DNA of 64,000 nt from Fuscovulum sp. (GTDB taxonomy: Bacteria > Pseudomonadota > Alphaproteobacteria > Rhodobacterales > Rhodobacteraceae): contig CP136571.1 of assembly GCA_035192965.1 (NCBI GenBank), forward strand, positions 3,490,501-3,554,500. The letters are read 5' to 3'. Below, one piece after another: positions 35,605 to 45,796 of this stretch (its first letter is position 1; the number at the start of each line of letters is the position of its first letter). The notes under the pieces are model-generated. The model saw nothing but the letters and a program-made list of their open reading frames with translations, was not told where the DNA came from and made no database searches. The translations under genes and the position numbers were made by a program.

Positions 35605-38049
35605 ATGACCGACTCAGGCCCCGCCCCCCTGCCCATCGACGATGCCCTGCCCGCCCTGCGGGCAGCGCTTTCCGCGCGCGGCATGGCGGTGTTGCAGGCC
35701 CCCCCCGGCGCGGGCAAGACAACCCGCGTGCCGCTCGACATTCTCGCCGCCGGTCTGGTGACCACAGGCCGCATCCTGATGCTGGAACCCCGCCGCCTTG
35801 CCGCCCGCGCCGCGGCAGAACGGATGGCGGAAACGCTGGGCCAATCCGTAGGTCAAACGGTGGGCTACCGCATGCGCGGCGAGGCGAAGGTCAGCCCCAC
35901 CACACGGATCGAGGTGGTCACCGAAGGCATCCTCACCCGCATGATCCAGTCCGACCCCGGCCTTGAAGGCATCGGCGCGGTGATCTTTGATGAATTCCAC
36001 GAACGCAGCCTGAATGCCGATCTGGGCCTTGCACTCTGCCTCGAAATCCGCAGCGCCCTGCGCGATGACCTGATCCTTCTGGTCATGTCGGCCACGCTGG
36101 ACGCCGCCCCCGTCGCCCGCCTGATGAGCGATGCACCCATGGTCACTTCTGAGGGCCGCGCCTTCCCGGTGGAAACCCGCTGGCTGCCACGCCCCCCGGA
36201 CGCCTCCCTGCGGTATGAGGCCGCGATGGCCAACCTGATCCAGCAGGCATGGGAGGAAACCGATCAGGGCGGCATCCTGTGCTTCCTGCCCGGCGAAGGC
36301 GAAATTCGCCGCGTCGAAGCCGCCCTTACCCCCCGCCTGCCACCCGGTATGGTGATCCGCCCCCTGTTCGGCGCGATGGATTTCACCGCCCAGCGCGCGG
36401 CGCTTGCCCCCGTGCCGGGGCGCAAGATCGTGCTGGCCACCTCCATCGCGGAAACCTCGCTCACCATTCCCGATATCCGCGTCGTGGTGGATGGCGGCCG
36501 TGCCCGCCGCGCACGCTTTGACGCGCCCTCTGGCATGTCGCGCCTTGTCACCGAGCGCGTGACAAAGGCCGAAGCGGAACAGCGGCGCGGCCGCGCCGGA
36601 CGCGTGGCCCCCGGCACCTGCTACCGGCTCTGGACCAAGGGCGAAGAAGGCGGCCTGTCCGCCTTCCCCCCGGCCGAGATTGAGGCCGCCGACCTTACCC
36701 CCCTCGCCCTTGAACTCGCCCTCTGGGGCGGGGCCGACCTGCCCTTCCTCACGCCCCCCCATCCCGGCGTGCTGGCCGAGGCGCAGGCCCTGCTGGCCGA
36801 TCTTGGCGCGCTGGATGGGGCTGGCCGCATCACCGACCATGGCAAGCGCCTTGCCACCCTGCCGCTGCATCCTCGCCTTGGCCATATGCTGGCCATCGCA
36901 GGCCCCGCTGCCGCCCCCCTTGCCGCCTTGCTGGCCGAACGTGACCCGCTGCGTGGCGACCCGCCCGATCTGACCACCCGCCTCAAGGCCATCGACCGCC
37001 CCCCGCCACAGGCCCACCGCCCCACCATCGACCGCATCCGGGATGAGGCGAAACGCCTCTCCCGCGCCATCCCCCAGGGCACACAAGACGGCCTGTCCCC
37101 CGCGCAGATGGCAGCACTGGCCTACCCCGACCGGATTGGCATGCGCCGCAAGGGCGACGCCCCGCGCTGGGTGCTGTCGGGCGGCAAGGGCGCGGCCATG
37201 GCCGCAGGCCTGCCCCTGTCGGGCGCAAGGCTGATCGTCGCCACCGATCTGGACGGCGACCCGCGCGAGGCGACGATCCGGCAGGCAATCTCCATCACCG
37301 AGTCCGAATTGCGCGCCCTGTTTGCCGACCGCATCCGCTGGCACGACCTCTGCGAATGGTCCCGCCGCGAAGGCCGCGTGCTCGCCCGCCGTCAGGAGCG
37401 GCTGGGCGCGCTGGTGCTGGATGATCGGATCTGGCCCGACGCCCCGGCCGAGGCGATGGCCCGCGCCGCGCTTGACGGGATCCACCAGCTTGGCCTGCCC
37501 TGGACCGCCGCCGCCCGCCGCCTGCGCGCCCGCGTGGAACTGGCCCGCGGCGGTGGCACCGATTTCCCCGACATGACCGATGCGGCGCTGATCGCGACGC
37601 TGGAAGATTGGCTCCTCCCCCATCTGGGCCGCGCCAGAACCGAAGCCGACCTTCGTGCTTTCGACACGACAAACGCACTCAAGGCCATGCTGGATTGGGA
37701 CCAGACCCAGCGCCTTGATACGCTGGTGCCCGCCCATTTCAACACCCCCCTCGGCCGCCATGTGCCGATTGATTACGATGGCGAGGCCCCGGCAATCGAA
37801 GTGCGCCTGCAGGAAATGTTCGGCGTCACCCGCCACCCGGTCGTGGGCGCGGCACGGCTGCCCTTGCGCATCACGCTCCTCTCGCCCGGCCAGCGCCCGG
37901 TGCAGGTGACGATGGACCTGCCCCGCTTTTGGGCCACCTCCTATGCCGATGTGCGCAAGGACATGCGCGGGGCATACCCGCGCCACCCTTGGCCCGAAGA
38001 CCCGACCGTGGCCGAACCCACCCTGCGCGCCAAACCCCGCGGCACCTGA
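35605..38049 (+). CDS. hrpB: ATP-dependent RNA helicase HrpB
   Basis: 814 residues. DExH motif I PPGAGKTTRV, motif II DEFH, motif III SAT, and motif VI QRRGRAGRVAPG, then HA2 and the HrpB-specific C-terminal domain (TDFPDMTDAALIATLEDWLL, MRGAYPRHPWPEDP). The precise substrate is unknown. A palindrome cluster starts 7 bases after its stop. An 830-codon frame on the other strand is a shadow of this gene. Confidence 0.97.
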   Translation: MTDSGPAPLPIDDALPALRAALSARGMAVLQAPPGAGKTTRVPLDILAAGLVTTGRILMLEPRRLAARAAAERMAETLGQSVGQTVGYRMRGEAKVSPTTRIEVVTEGILTRMIQSDPGLEGIGAVIFDEFHERSLNADLGLALCLEIRSALRDDLILLVMSATLDAAPVARLMSDAPMVTSEGRAFPVETRWLPRPPDASLRYEAAMANLIQQAWEETDQGGILCFLPGEGEIRRVEAALTPRLPPGMVIRPLFGAMDFTAQRAALAPVPGRKIVLATSIAETSLTIPDIRVVVDGGRARRARFDAPSGMSRLVTERVTKAEAEQRRGRAGRVAPGTCYRLWTKGEEGGLSAFPPAEIEAADLTPLALELALWGGADLPFLTPPHPGVLAEAQALLADLGALDGAGRITDHGKRLATLPLHPRLGHMLAIAGPAAAPLAALLAERDPLRGDPPDLTTRLKAIDRPPPQAHRPTIDRIRDEAKRLSRAIPQGTQDGLSPAQMAALAYPDRIGMRRKGDAPRWVLSGGKGAAMAAGLPLSGARLIVATDLDGDPREATIRQAISITESELRALFADRIRWHDLCEWSRREGRVLARRQERLGALVLDDRIWPDAPAEAMARAALDGIHQLGLPWTAAARRLRARVELARGGGTDFPDMTDAALIATLEDWLLPHLGRARTEADLRAFDTTNALKAMLDWDQTQRLDTLVPAHFNTPLGRHVPIDYDGEAPAIEVRLQEMFGVTRHPVVGAARLPLRITLLSPGQRPVQVTMDLPRFWATSYADVRKDMRGAYPRHPWPEDPTVAEPTLRAKPRGT

Positions 38050-38055
38050 TCGCAC

Positions 38056-38152
38056 GATTTTTCTGCGAAAAATCACGATCAGATCCGTCTGTGAGGGATT
38101 GGCCACCGATCTTCGCAGAAGATCGTCCCTTCTGAAATTTCGCAGAAATTTC
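38056..38152. repeat. Cluster of three short palindromes after hrpB
   Basis: GATTTTTC-TGC-GAAAAATC (38056-38074), CGATCTTC-GCA-GAAGATCG (38107-38125) and GAAATTTC-GCA-GAAATTTC (38134-38152). All have an A/T-rich stem and mostly GCA loop. The cluster follows the hrpB stop by 7 bases, suggesting an RNA 3'-end role. Confidence 0.8.
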
Positions 38153-38304
38153 GCAGGGCGCGCGCGACGGCACCCTCACAGGCCAGAGTCATGGGCCAGA
38201 ATCATAAGCCAGAAACGCGCTGTAACGAAACGTCAACGCATCGCCCCTTTCGCCGGGCCAGCCGCTCGCTTATGCAACAAGCCGACCTGTCCGGAGCGTT
38301 TTCG

Positions 38305-39486
38305 ATGACCGACCTGCACATCACCCGCCGTGGCCGCTGGGCAGTTTCGGCCATGTTCCTGGCCAATGGCTTTGTCATGGGGGCCTGGGCGCCGCAGATC
38401 CCGCTCCTGCTGCCGCGCCATCAGATCACCGAGGCGACGCTGGGCCTGCTGATCCTTGTCCTCGGCCTTGGCGCCATCGGGGCCATGCTCTTTTCCGGCC
38501 GGTTGATCGAGATATTCGGCGCGCGCCGCGTGCTGCGCGTCTTTGCTCTGTCCATCCTGCCCGCACTGCCGCTGGTGGTTTTCGCGCCCAACCTGATGCT
38601 GCTGATCCCCGCCATGGCGCTGTTCGGCGCGACGCTTGGCTCCATGGATGTGGTGATGAACGCCCATGCGGTAGAGGTGGAACGCAGGCTTGGCCGCGCC
38701 GTCATGTCCTCGCTCCATGGATTCTGGAGCGTGGGCGGCTTTCTTGGCGGTGCGGGCGGCGGCTGGCTGTTGGCCCATCTGGGGGCCGGGGGGCAGGCGC
38801 TCTGGGCCGCGGGCATGGCCGCGCTGGCGGTGCTGGTGGCGATGCCCTTCCTTGCCCCCGATGACGCGCGCCCCGTCCTTGCCCCCGGCGCCACACCCGA
38901 ACGGGCGCAGCTCGTGCCGCGCGCGGCCTCGGTCTGGATCCTCGGGCTGCTGGCGCTGTTCTGCATGGTGCCCGAAGGTGCGGTGCTGGATTGGGCCGCG
39001 CTCTATGTGCGTCAGGAACTGGGGGCCGAGGTGGCGCGCTCCGGTCTTGCCTTCGCCTTCTTCTCTGCCGCCATGGCCATCATGCGCTTTGCAGGCGATG
39101 GCGTGCGCAACCGCTTTGGCGCGGTGGCCACGCTGCGTTGGTCAGGGCTGATCGCTTCCGTCGGTCTGATGGGCGCGGCGCTGGCCCCGAATGAGGTCGC
39201 GGCGCTTGCGGGATTCTTCCTGGCAGGTCTGGGTGTCGCCAACATGATGCCGATCATGTTCTCCGCCGCAGGAAACCTGCCCGGCATGTCGCCCGGCGCG
39301 GGGATCGCAGCCGTGTCGATGATGGCCTATTCCGGCATCCTCGTCGCGCCCTCGGCCATCGGCTTTGTCGCCGAACATGTGGGTTTCCGGCTTACCTATG
39401 GCGCGCTGGCGGTGCTGCTGGTGGTGGTGGCGCTCATGGCCCGCCGCTCAGCCCCGGCCGATGGCCTGCGCCCCGTCCCCGCCTGA
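38305..39486 (+). CDS. MFS transporter, YbjJ-like
   Basis: 393 residues from ATG 38305; the longer frame would run through the palindrome region. About 12 hydrophobic spans. Conserved loop motifs (GRLIEIFGARRVLRVFALSI; GDGVRNRFGAVATLR) fit the DHA-like/YbjJ group. SMDVVMNAHAVEVERRLGRA is a typical fourth-helix signature of that group. The substrate is unknown. Confidence 0.88.
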   Translation: MTDLHITRRGRWAVSAMFLANGFVMGAWAPQIPLLLPRHQITEATLGLLILVLGLGAIGAMLFSGRLIEIFGARRVLRVFALSILPALPLVVFAPNLMLLIPAMALFGATLGSMDVVMNAHAVEVERRLGRAVMSSLHGFWSVGGFLGGAGGGWLLAHLGAGGQALWAAGMAALAVLVAMPFLAPDDARPVLAPGATPERAQLVPRAASVWILGLLALFCMVPEGAVLDWAALYVRQELGAEVARSGLAFAFFSAAMAIMRFAGDGVRNRFGAVATLRWSGLIASVGLMGAALAPNEVAALAGFFLAGLGVANMMPIMFSAAGNLPGMSPGAGIAAVSMMAYSGILVAPSAIGFVAEHVGFRLTYGALAVLLVVVALMARRSAPADGLRPVPA

Positions 39487-39499
39487 TCGTCCCCCCTGA

Positions 39500-40051
39500 T
39501 CAGGCGGCGATCACCGCCGCCACCTCATCGGCCCGCAGCACGCGCGCGAAATCCGCGCCCAGCACGGCCAGGGTCATGCGCAAGATATCCCGCGCATCCA
39601 GCCGCCCGCCATCCAGCGCCGCAAGGTCAAAGGCCAGCAGCGCATCCTCGGGCAGCAGCACCGCGAACCCAAGGTCTGACGCCGACCGCACGGTCGATGT
39701 CACGCAAAAGGCCGCCACCGCACCCACCACGACGACGCGCTCCACCCCCATCTGCCGCAACAGCGCCTCCAGCCCCGTCCCGGCAAAGGCCGAAGACCGG
39801 GATTTCCACAGCACCGGCTCCCCCGCCACAGGCAGCGCGCAGGGCATCGGCTGCCCCCCCGGCAGATCGCGCGCAAAAGGCGTGCCGGGCTCATCGTGGA
39901 ACACATGCACCACGGGCCAGCCCTGCCCCCGGAACAACGCCAGCAGCGCCGCGACATGCGCCTCGGCCTGCGGATTGGCCTGCTGGCGGCCTGCCGCGAT
40001 GCGGTCGGCCATACCCATCTGCATGTCGATGGAAAGCAGCGCGGTCCTCAT
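39500..40051 (-). CDS. Isochorismatase-family cysteine hydrolase
   Basis: 183 residues. Catalytic triad visible: D9 (LLSIDMQ), K83 (VLWKSRSS) and C115 (AVAAFCVTST). The family splits amides such as nicotinamide or N-carbamoyl compounds; the substrate is unknown. It converges with the MFS gene. Confidence 0.9.
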   Translation of the reverse strand: MRTALLSIDMQMGMADRIAAGRQQANPQAEAHVAALLALFRGQGWPVVHVFHDEPGTPFARDLPGGQPMPCALPVAGEPVLWKSRSSAFAGTGLEALLRQMGVERVVVVGAVAAFCVTSTVRSASDLGFAVLLPEDALLAFDLAALDGGRLDARDILRMTLAVLGADFARVLRADEVAAVIAA

Positions 40052-40055
40052 GCCT

Positions 40056-40550
40056 TTACGCCGCCCCCATGTAATCGCCCTTGCCCAACTCCACCCCGTT
40101 GTGGCGCAGGATGTTGTAGGCCGTGGTCAGGTGGAAATGGAACTGCGGCAGGGAATAGAGGTTCAGGAAATTCTCGCCACTCAGCGTGACCTCTTGCCCC
40201 CGCATCTTCAGCGTGATCGCCCGCGTCTCGGCCCCGTCATAGCGGGCAGGCTCGAACCCCGCCATATAGCCCCGCGCCGCGCGGATGCGGTCCTGCAATT
40301 CGGCAAAGGTCGTTTCGGTATCGGGAAAGCCCTTCGGTTCCTCCCCGGCCAGCCGCGCCGCCGCGCGGGCCGCGAAATCGCAGGCCAATTGCACCTGCCG
40401 CACAAAGGGGAACATGTCAGGGTAAAGCCGGAAGGTCAGCATCGCCTCAGGCTTGATATTGCGCGCCGCACAATGCGCCTCGGCCTTGGTCAGAATGGTG
40501 GACAGGTTGGCAAGGAAACGGTCGTAAACGGCGACGGAACGGTGATGCAT
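40056..40550 (-). CDS. DUF1993 family protein
   Basis: 164 residues. Family pattern: PDMFPFVRQVQLACDFAARA, SLPQFHFHLTTAYNILRHNG, GDYMG. DUF1993 resembles the DinB helical bundle. A second member lies at 60391-60876. It is on the same strand, 52 bases after a WYL regulator gene that may control it. Confidence 0.85.
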   Translation of the reverse strand: MHHRSVAVYDRFLANLSTILTKAEAHCAARNIKPEAMLTFRLYPDMFPFVRQVQLACDFAARAAARLAGEEPKGFPDTETTFAELQDRIRAARGYMAGFEPARYDGAETRAITLKMRGQEVTLSGENFLNLYSLPQFHFHLTTAYNILRHNGVELGKGDYMGAA

Positions 40551-40602
40551 GGCGGGGTCCTTGATGGGGTTGGTGCGACCGTCTGCCCGTCAAGGCCCCG
40601 TG

Positions 40603-41406
40603 TCAACAGCCGTCCTCGGCATCGGGGTCGCCCCTCATCTCGCCCGTCTCGATATCCCAACGCTCGTCCCCCCCGGGATCGAAGTGCCGCCAGTCGCGCA
40701 AAAGCGCATCGCGCGACTTGGGCACAGACGGACCGATCTGCGGTGCGGCAATCTGGTCGATGCGAAAGGTCCGGAACGCCTGACGCAGGGTGCAAAAGGC
40801 CAGAAGGCACACCCCATGATGCGTCAGGCCCAAGGGCCAGACCTCGCGCGCGGACCTCGCACTATCCGATGCCGTATAGATGAAGCCAAGGACGCGGCTA
40901 TCGCGCAGGGCGGCAAGAACCGCCGCGCGCACCGGGCTGCCCGAACTGTCATCCGCCGCCATCACGGGCGGCAAAAGCGACAACTCGCCCCCCGCCAGCG
41001 CGACAAGCCGGCTGCGGGTGGCGGGCGTCAACGCCTCCATCACCTGATGCAGCAGGTCCGCCGCATCGCCCAGCATTGACCTGTCATGCCCATGCTGCCG
41101 CACCGAACGGAGCGCGGTGACCAGCGTCGTCACCTCGTCGGATGTGGCCTGCAACACGATGCGTTCGGACCGCCCCGTCCAGATCAGGTGATTGCGCGCC
41201 CACCATTCCATCGGCACGCCAGTGGCAATCCAGCCATCCACCTCAACCCGCAGATCGCGCCGCCGAAGCCCCAAGGCCCGCGACAGCGCCCGTGTAAGGT
41301 GCAGCCGACCGTTCTGCGCCACCAGATCGGTCAGCAGCAGATGGCGCAAGCGGGCAGAGCTGGGAAACAGGGGTCTGGACGACACGGCAACACTCGCAAA
41401 AGGCAC
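40603..41406 (-). CDS. WYL-domain transcriptional regulator
   Basis: 267 residues; starts by GTG at 41406 or a GTG 21 bases later. A weakly conserved N-terminal DNA-binding region is followed by a WYL domain (VRAAVLAALRDSRVLGFIYT, REVWPLGLTHHGVCLLAFCT, FRTFRIDQI). WYL regulators sense ligands or nucleic acid. The adjacent DUF1993 gene is a natural target. Confidence 0.75.
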   Translation of the reverse strand: MPFASVAVSSRPLFPSSARLRHLLLTDLVAQNGRLHLTRALSRALGLRRRDLRVEVDGWIATGVPMEWWARNHLIWTGRSERIVLQATSDEVTTLVTALRSVRQHGHDRSMLGDAADLLHQVMEALTPATRSRLVALAGGELSLLPPVMAADDSSGSPVRAAVLAALRDSRVLGFIYTASDSARSAREVWPLGLTHHGVCLLAFCTLRQAFRTFRIDQIAAPQIGPSVPKSRDALLRDWRHFDPGGDERWDIETGEMRGDPDAEDGC

Positions 41407-41428
41407 AACAGATCAGGACGCGCACCCC

Positions 41429-41470
41429 AAATTTCTTCGAAGAAATTTGCAAAAATCTTCGAAGATTTTT
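41429..41470. repeat. Two 20-bp perfect palindromes after argF
   Basis: AAATTTCTTCGAAGAAATTT (41429-41448) and AAAAATCTTCGAAGATTTTT (41451-41470). They lie 4-45 bases past the argF stop and share the CTTCGAAG centre. Likely RNA 3'-end hairpins. Confidence 0.85.
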
Positions 41471-41473
41471 GGC

Positions 41474-42400
41474 TCACACCCCCAGACACCAGCGCATCAC
41501 CGCCTTTTGCGCGTGCAGGCGGTTCTCGGCCTCGTCAAAGATCACCGAATGCGGGCCGTCCATCACCGCGCTTGTCGCCTCATCGTTGCGGTGCGCGGGC
41601 AGGCAATGCATGAACAGGCTGTCAGGCTTTGCCCGGCTCATCAGCTGTTCGTTCACCTGATAGGGGCGCAGTTGGTTGTGGCGGCGTTCCTTGGCCGATT
41701 CCGGGTCATGCATCGACACCCAGGTGTCGGTCACCACCAGATCAGCCCCCTCCACCGCCGTGAACGGATCGCGCTGGATCGTCACCTTGCTGCCCTTGCC
41801 CCGGGCGAACTCTACGAACTTGTCTTCGGGGTCCAGCGTTTCCGGCCCCGTGAAGGTGAAATCGAACCCGAACTGCCCCGCCGCGTGCAGGAAGCTGGCC
41901 GCGACATTGTTGCCGTCACCGCACCACACCACTTTTTTCCCCGCGATGGGGCCGCGATGTTCCTCATAGGTCATCACATCGGCCATGATCTGGCAGGGAT
42001 GGGTGCGGTTGGTCAGCCCGTTGATCACCGGCACCGTGGCATGTTCCGCCATCTCCAGCAGCGTCGCCTCTTCAAACGTGCGGATCATAATCAGATCCAC
42101 ATAGCGTGACAGAACCCGCGCCGTATCGGCAATCGTCTCACCATGGCCCAGCTGCATTTCCTTGCCCGACAGGACCATCGTCTCGCCGCCCATCTGGCGC
42201 ACGCCTACATCGAAACTCACGCGAGTCCGGGTCGAGGGCTTCTCGAAGATCAGCGCCACCATCCGCCCCTTCAAGGGCTGGTCATCATCCGGCGCGCCGC
42301 GCGGGCGGCCATTGCGGGCTGATTTCATCGCATGGGCGTTGTCGATCATCGCCCGCAGCTCGGCCGCGTCGGTCTTGTGGATATCAAGGAAGTGTTTCAT
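41474..42400 (-). CDS. argF: Ornithine carbamoyltransferase
   Basis: 308 residues. Carbamoyl-phosphate motif FEKPSTRTR, ornithine-site motif MHCLPAHR (with the Zn/Cys loop), and [11 protein letters not shown]. Converts ornithine and carbamoyl phosphate to citrulline in arginine synthesis. Third gene after argD and a GNAT gene on the same strand, with a 42-base gap from the latter. Confidence 0.98.
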   Translation of the reverse strand: MKHFLDIHKTDAAELRAMIDNAHAMKSARNGRPRGAPDDDQPLKGRMVALIFEKPSTRTRVSFDVGVRQMGGETMVLSGKEMQLGHGETIADTARVLSRYVDLIMIRTFEEATLLEMAEHATVPVINGLTNRTHPCQIMADVMTYEEHRGPIAGKKVVWCGDGNNVAASFLHAAGQFGFDFTFTGPETLDPEDKFVEFARGKGSKVTIQRDPFTAVEGADLVVTDTWVSMHDPESAKERRHNQLRPYQVNEQLMSRAKPDSLFMHCLPAHRNDEATSAVMDGPHSVIFDEAENRLHAQKAVMRWCLGV

Positions 42401-42442
42401 GTCATTTCGCTTTTAGGGGGCTAAGCCCCAAGATGGGTGGTT

Positions 42443-42955
42443 TCACCAAGAGGAAGAGGCGGGATCGAATTCCATAACAACAACCGGATCACCATCCTCG
42501 CAGGGCGCGATGCCGCGCGGCACGAAACCCGCTCGGAGGTAGCAGCGCACAGCGCGTTCATTATCGGGGCTGGGGTCGATGACCACCGCCGTTGCCCCGG
42601 CCGCCACCAGGTCGCGGCAGCGCTGGTGCAGATAGCGCGGCGCATGGCCCTGCCCCAGAAAGGCTGGATCGCCTAGGAATGTATCTACCCCCCGCGCGGC
42701 GGGCGGAAACCCGGCAAACTGCGGCGCGCCCCAATGATGCGCGGGGTAATCCTGCACATAGGCAAAGGGCAGGTCCCCCAATGCGACAAGGCGCATATCG
42801 GTCGGGCCATCGTCAATGTCCTCGTCGATCAGCGCGATCTCTTCCTCCGGGTCGCCCCACCACGCCCGCACATGGGGCTGGGCCAGCCAGCCCCGCAGCA
42901 GCGGGTAATCGGCGCGGGTCACCCGCGGGAAGGCATAGGCCTCATGCGGCGACAT
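42443..42955 (-). CDS. GNAT acetyltransferase inside the arginine operon
   Basis: 170 residues. AAC(6')/Acetyltransf_8-like pattern: [60 protein letters not shown]. It overlaps argD by 14 bases, so it is translated with it. It might act on an arginine intermediate, or be a stable passenger; the sequence does not tell. Confidence 0.85.
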   Translation of the reverse strand: MSPHEAYAFPRVTRADYPLLRGWLAQPHVRAWWGDPEEEIALIDEDIDDGPTDMRLVALGDLPFAYVQDYPAHHWGAPQFAGFPPAARGVDTFLGDPAFLGQGHAPRYLHQRCRDLVAAGATAVVIDPSPDNERAVRCYLRAGFVPRGIAPCEDGDPVVVMEFDPASSSW

Positions 42956-44126
42956 CGGCCTTCACCCGTTGGGCGGCGCGGTCCAGCCGCGCCACGGCCT
43001 CGGTGATATCCGCATCCGTGATGTTCAGCGCAGGCAACAGGCGCAGCACGTTATCCGCCGCCGGCACCGTCAGCAGATGCTCGCCGTAAGCCGCCTTCAC
43101 CACATCCGTATTCGGCGCGCGGCATTTCAGGCCCATGATCAGGCCCTGCCCCCGCACCGCCTCGAACACCTCGGGATGGCTGGCGACCAACCCCTCGAGC
43201 CCCTGACGGAAGCGCGCGCCCTTGGCCTTCACCGCATCAAGAAAGGCGTCGTCCGACACGATCTCCACCACCTTAGCCCCCACGGCGCAGCCTAGCGGGT
43301 TGCCGCCATAGGTGGACCCGTGCGATCCCGCCACCATGCCCACCGCCGCAGCCTCTGTCGCCAGAACCGCGCCCAGCGGGAAGCCGCCGCCGATGCCCTT
43401 CGCCACCATCATGATATCGGGCGTCACGCCCGACCATTCATGCGCGAACAGCCGCCCGGTCCGGCCCATGCCGCATTGCACCTCATCGAGGATCATCAGC
43501 GCGCCGGACTCGTCACACAGATCGCGCAGGCCCTTGAGGCAGGCATCCGGCAACACGCGGATACCGCCTTCGCCCTGAATGGGTTCCACCATGATCGCCG
43601 CCGTCCGCGGCCCGATCGCCGCGCGCAGTGCGTCATGGTCGCCGAATTTCAGATGCACGAAGCCCGGCATCAGGGGACCATACCCCTTGACCATCTTCTC
43701 CGACCCCGCCGCCGCGATGGCCCCGGTGGACCGTCCATGGAAAGCCCCTTCGAAACAGAGGATCTCCACCCGCTCGGGCTGGCCTTTTTCGTACCAGTAT
43801 TTCCGCGCCATCTTGATGGCCAGTTCCGCGGCTTCCGTCCCGGAATTGGTGAAGAACACCGTGTCGGCAAAAGTCCGGTCGACCAACATCTCGGCCAGCC
43901 GTTCCTGTTCGGGAATGCGGTACAGGTTCGACACATGCCACAGCTTGGCCGCCTGCGCGCTGATCACCTCGACCAGCGCAGGGTGGGCATGGCCCAGCGC
44001 GTTCACGGCAATCCCTGCGCCAAGGTCCAGGTATCGGCTGCCATCCTCGGCCACAAGCCAAGAGCCTTCGCCATGGGTAAAGGCAAGGGGGGCACGGTTA
44101 TAGGTCGGCAGGACGGCAGAAATCAT
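42942..44126 (-). CDS. argD: Acetylornithine aminotransferase
   Basis: 394 residues. Class III PLP aminotransferase: [18 protein letters not shown], catalytic lysine in [15 protein letters not shown], and the phosphate-binding [14 protein letters not shown]. Makes N-acetylornithine in arginine synthesis. First gene of the argD-GNAT-argF unit. Confidence 0.96.
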   Translation of the reverse strand: MISAVLPTYNRAPLAFTHGEGSWLVAEDGSRYLDLGAGIAVNALGHAHPALVEVISAQAAKLWHVSNLYRIPEQERLAEMLVDRTFADTVFFTNSGTEAAELAIKMARKYWYEKGQPERVEILCFEGAFHGRSTGAIAAAGSEKMVKGYGPLMPGFVHLKFGDHDALRAAIGPRTAAIMVEPIQGEGGIRVLPDACLKGLRDLCDESGALMILDEVQCGMGRTGRLFAHEWSGVTPDIMMVAKGIGGGFPLGAVLATEAAAVGMVAGSHGSTYGGNPLGCAVGAKVVEIVSDDAFLDAVKAKGARFRQGLEGLVASHPEVFEAVRGQGLIMGLKCRAPNTDVVKAAYGEHLLTVPAADNVLRLLPALNITDADITEAVARLDRAAQRVKADVAA

Positions 44127-44361
44127 GGGTCATGTCCTTGAAGCGAAGCCCTAGCCGTAAAGGCCGGGCGGGTGCAAAGTCAACGATTGGTGGGGGGCGG
44201 CCCGCAGGTATGGGCCATGGCAACACGTCCGGCGCAATCAGCGTCGGCGTCGGGGCAGCGAAAAAGGTGCGGTCCAGTTGCTCATGCCGTAGGGGCATAA
44301 GGCAAAATCCGCGCCTTGAAAAGCCACAACTTCCGGCAGCGCTTGATCTTGCCACGTCCGT

Positions 44362-44390
44362 CTTGTATCCCGCACTGTCCCGTCTAGAAT
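44362..44390 (+). promoter_or_regulatory. Candidate sigma-70-type promoter of gcrA
   Basis: TTGTAT (44363-44368), 16-base spacer, TAGAAT (44385-44390), 30 bases before the gcrA start. The -10 matches TATAAT at 5 of 6 positions; the -35 is weak. No GANTC site was noted next to it. Confidence 0.45.
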
Positions 44391-44420
44391 GGCGGGGAAC
44401 CATCCACCAAAGGGGTTGTC

Positions 44421-45023
44421 ATGTCCTGGACCGATGAGCGCGTCGAGACGCTCAAGCGCATGTGGGCCGAAGGCCAGTCGGCCTCGCAGATCGCCAAGGA
44501 ACTGGGCGGCGTCACCCGCAACGCGGTGATCGGCAAGGTCCATCGTCTTGGCCTGTCCAACCGCGTCGCCGGCGGCAAGGACGATGAGGAAGATACCCCC
44601 GTCGCCGCCGCCTCGGCCGCCAAGCCCGATCCCCGGCCCGAACCGGCCGCGCGCCCCGAACCCGCGGCGCGCACGGCACCCGAACGCCCGGCCGCCGCCG
44701 CGCCCGCCGCTGCACCGTCCAATGTCACGCCTTTGCCGATCCGCAAGGCCATCGTTCCCGCAGGCCAGCCCCTGCCGCCGCAGCCTTCCGCCAATGAGAT
44801 CAGCCCTGAAGCGCTGGCCTCCGTGCGCGAAGTGGAAAAGCGCGCCCGCCGCCTGACGCTGATGGAACTGACCGAACGCACCTGCAAATGGCCCATCGGC
44901 GACCCGGCCACCGATGATTTCTGGTTCTGCGGCCTGCCCTCGCTGCCCGGCAAACCCTATTGCGAGGCGCATGTCGGCGTGGCCTTCCAACCCATGAGCG
45001 CGCGCCGCGACCGTCGCCGCTGA
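44421..45023 (+). CDS. gcrA: GcrA cell-cycle regulator
   Basis: 200 residues. N-terminal HTH MSWTDERVETLKRMWAEGQS with ASQIAKELG and TRNAVIGKVHRLGL; a long Pro/Ala-rich linker; and a C-terminal Cys-rich part (TCKWPIGDP, FCGLPSLPGKPYCEAH) that contacts sigma-70. GcrA activates transcription at promoters with CcrM-methylated GANTC sites in alphaproteobacteria, which supports the taxonomic call. Confidence 0.97.
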   Translation: MSWTDERVETLKRMWAEGQSASQIAKELGGVTRNAVIGKVHRLGLSNRVAGGKDDEEDTPVAAASAAKPDPRPEPAARPEPAARTAPERPAAAAPAAAPSNVTPLPIRKAIVPAGQPLPPQPSANEISPEALASVREVEKRARRLTLMELTERTCKWPIGDPATDDFWFCGLPSLPGKPYCEAHVGVAFQPMSARRDRRR

Positions 45024-45050
45024 TCCCTGCGGGGGGCAGTCCTGCCCCCC

Positions 45051-45731
45051 TCACTGCGCCTCGCAGGCCTCCCGCGCCAAAAAGGCGCGCAGGTCCTTCG
45101 CCTCATCTGGCGCGAAACGCTCGTCCAGCACCTCAAGCCCCGCGATGCGGTCCAGCCGAAAGGTGCGGAAATCCCCGCGCAACTCGCACCAGCCCGATAC
45201 CATCCAGCCTTCCTCAAAGGTCCAGACGGCCAGCGGACGCAGCCGCCGATCTGACTGCACTCCCGCCGCATCGACATAGGCCAGCCGCACCATCCGCCGC
45301 TGCCGGATCGCCGCCCGCAGCCGCGCGGCATGATCCGCCGCCCCGGTCTTGCGCGAAAGCGAGAAGAAGGGCGCATCCGCCAGCCGCCGCAATTCCGGCT
45401 TCGGCAGGCTTGCCTGCACCTTCGCCCGCACTTCGCGCGCCGCCTGCGCCAGAACCGGGTCATCCACCCGCTCGGCAAAGGACAGCGCCACTGCCAGCGC
45501 ATCCAGTTGTTCATGGGTAAAGGTCAGGCTGGGCAGGGAAAAGCCGGGGCGCAGCACATAGCCCACCCCCGCCTCGCCTTCAATCGGCAGGCCGGAGGCC
45601 TGCAAATGCGCGATGTCGCGGTACACTGTGCGCAGGCTGATCTCCAGCGCAACGGCAAGATCTGCCGCGCGGCAATGGCCCCGCGCGCGCATTTCGTTCA
45701 CCAGCCGAAACAGCCGTTCCGCACGGCGCAT
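45051..45731 (-). CDS. YafY-like HTH/WYL transcriptional regulator
   Basis: 226 residues from ATG 45731. N-terminal HTH_11 (MRRAERLFRLVNEMRARGHC, LEISLRTVYRDIAHL) then a WYL domain (RRMVRLAYVDAAGVQSDRRL, FRTFRLDRIAGLEV). These regulators often bind TGACA-type palindromes at neighbouring promoters; such a palindrome lies upstream of RidA (46237-46260). The RidA gene is 65 bases away on the same strand. Confidence 0.88.
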   Translation of the reverse strand: MRRAERLFRLVNEMRARGHCRAADLAVALEISLRTVYRDIAHLQASGLPIEGEAGVGYVLRPGFSLPSLTFTHEQLDALAVALSFAERVDDPVLAQAAREVRAKVQASLPKPELRRLADAPFFSLSRKTGAADHAARLRAAIRQRRMVRLAYVDAAGVQSDRRLRPLAVWTFEEGWMVSGWCELRGDFRTFRLDRIAGLEVLDERFAPDEAKDLRAFLAREACEAQ

Positions 45732-45796
45732 CCCGCCCCCCGCCCAATCCTGCCTCACCCGCCCAACCTGCCCCGGCACCGGGAAAGAGCGCAAGC

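Noticed and set aside
35614..38106. 830-codon open frame on the minus strand
   Set aside because: It lies entirely opposite hrpB, whose helicase motifs are unmistakable. Long antisense frames are expected in GC-rich coding DNA.
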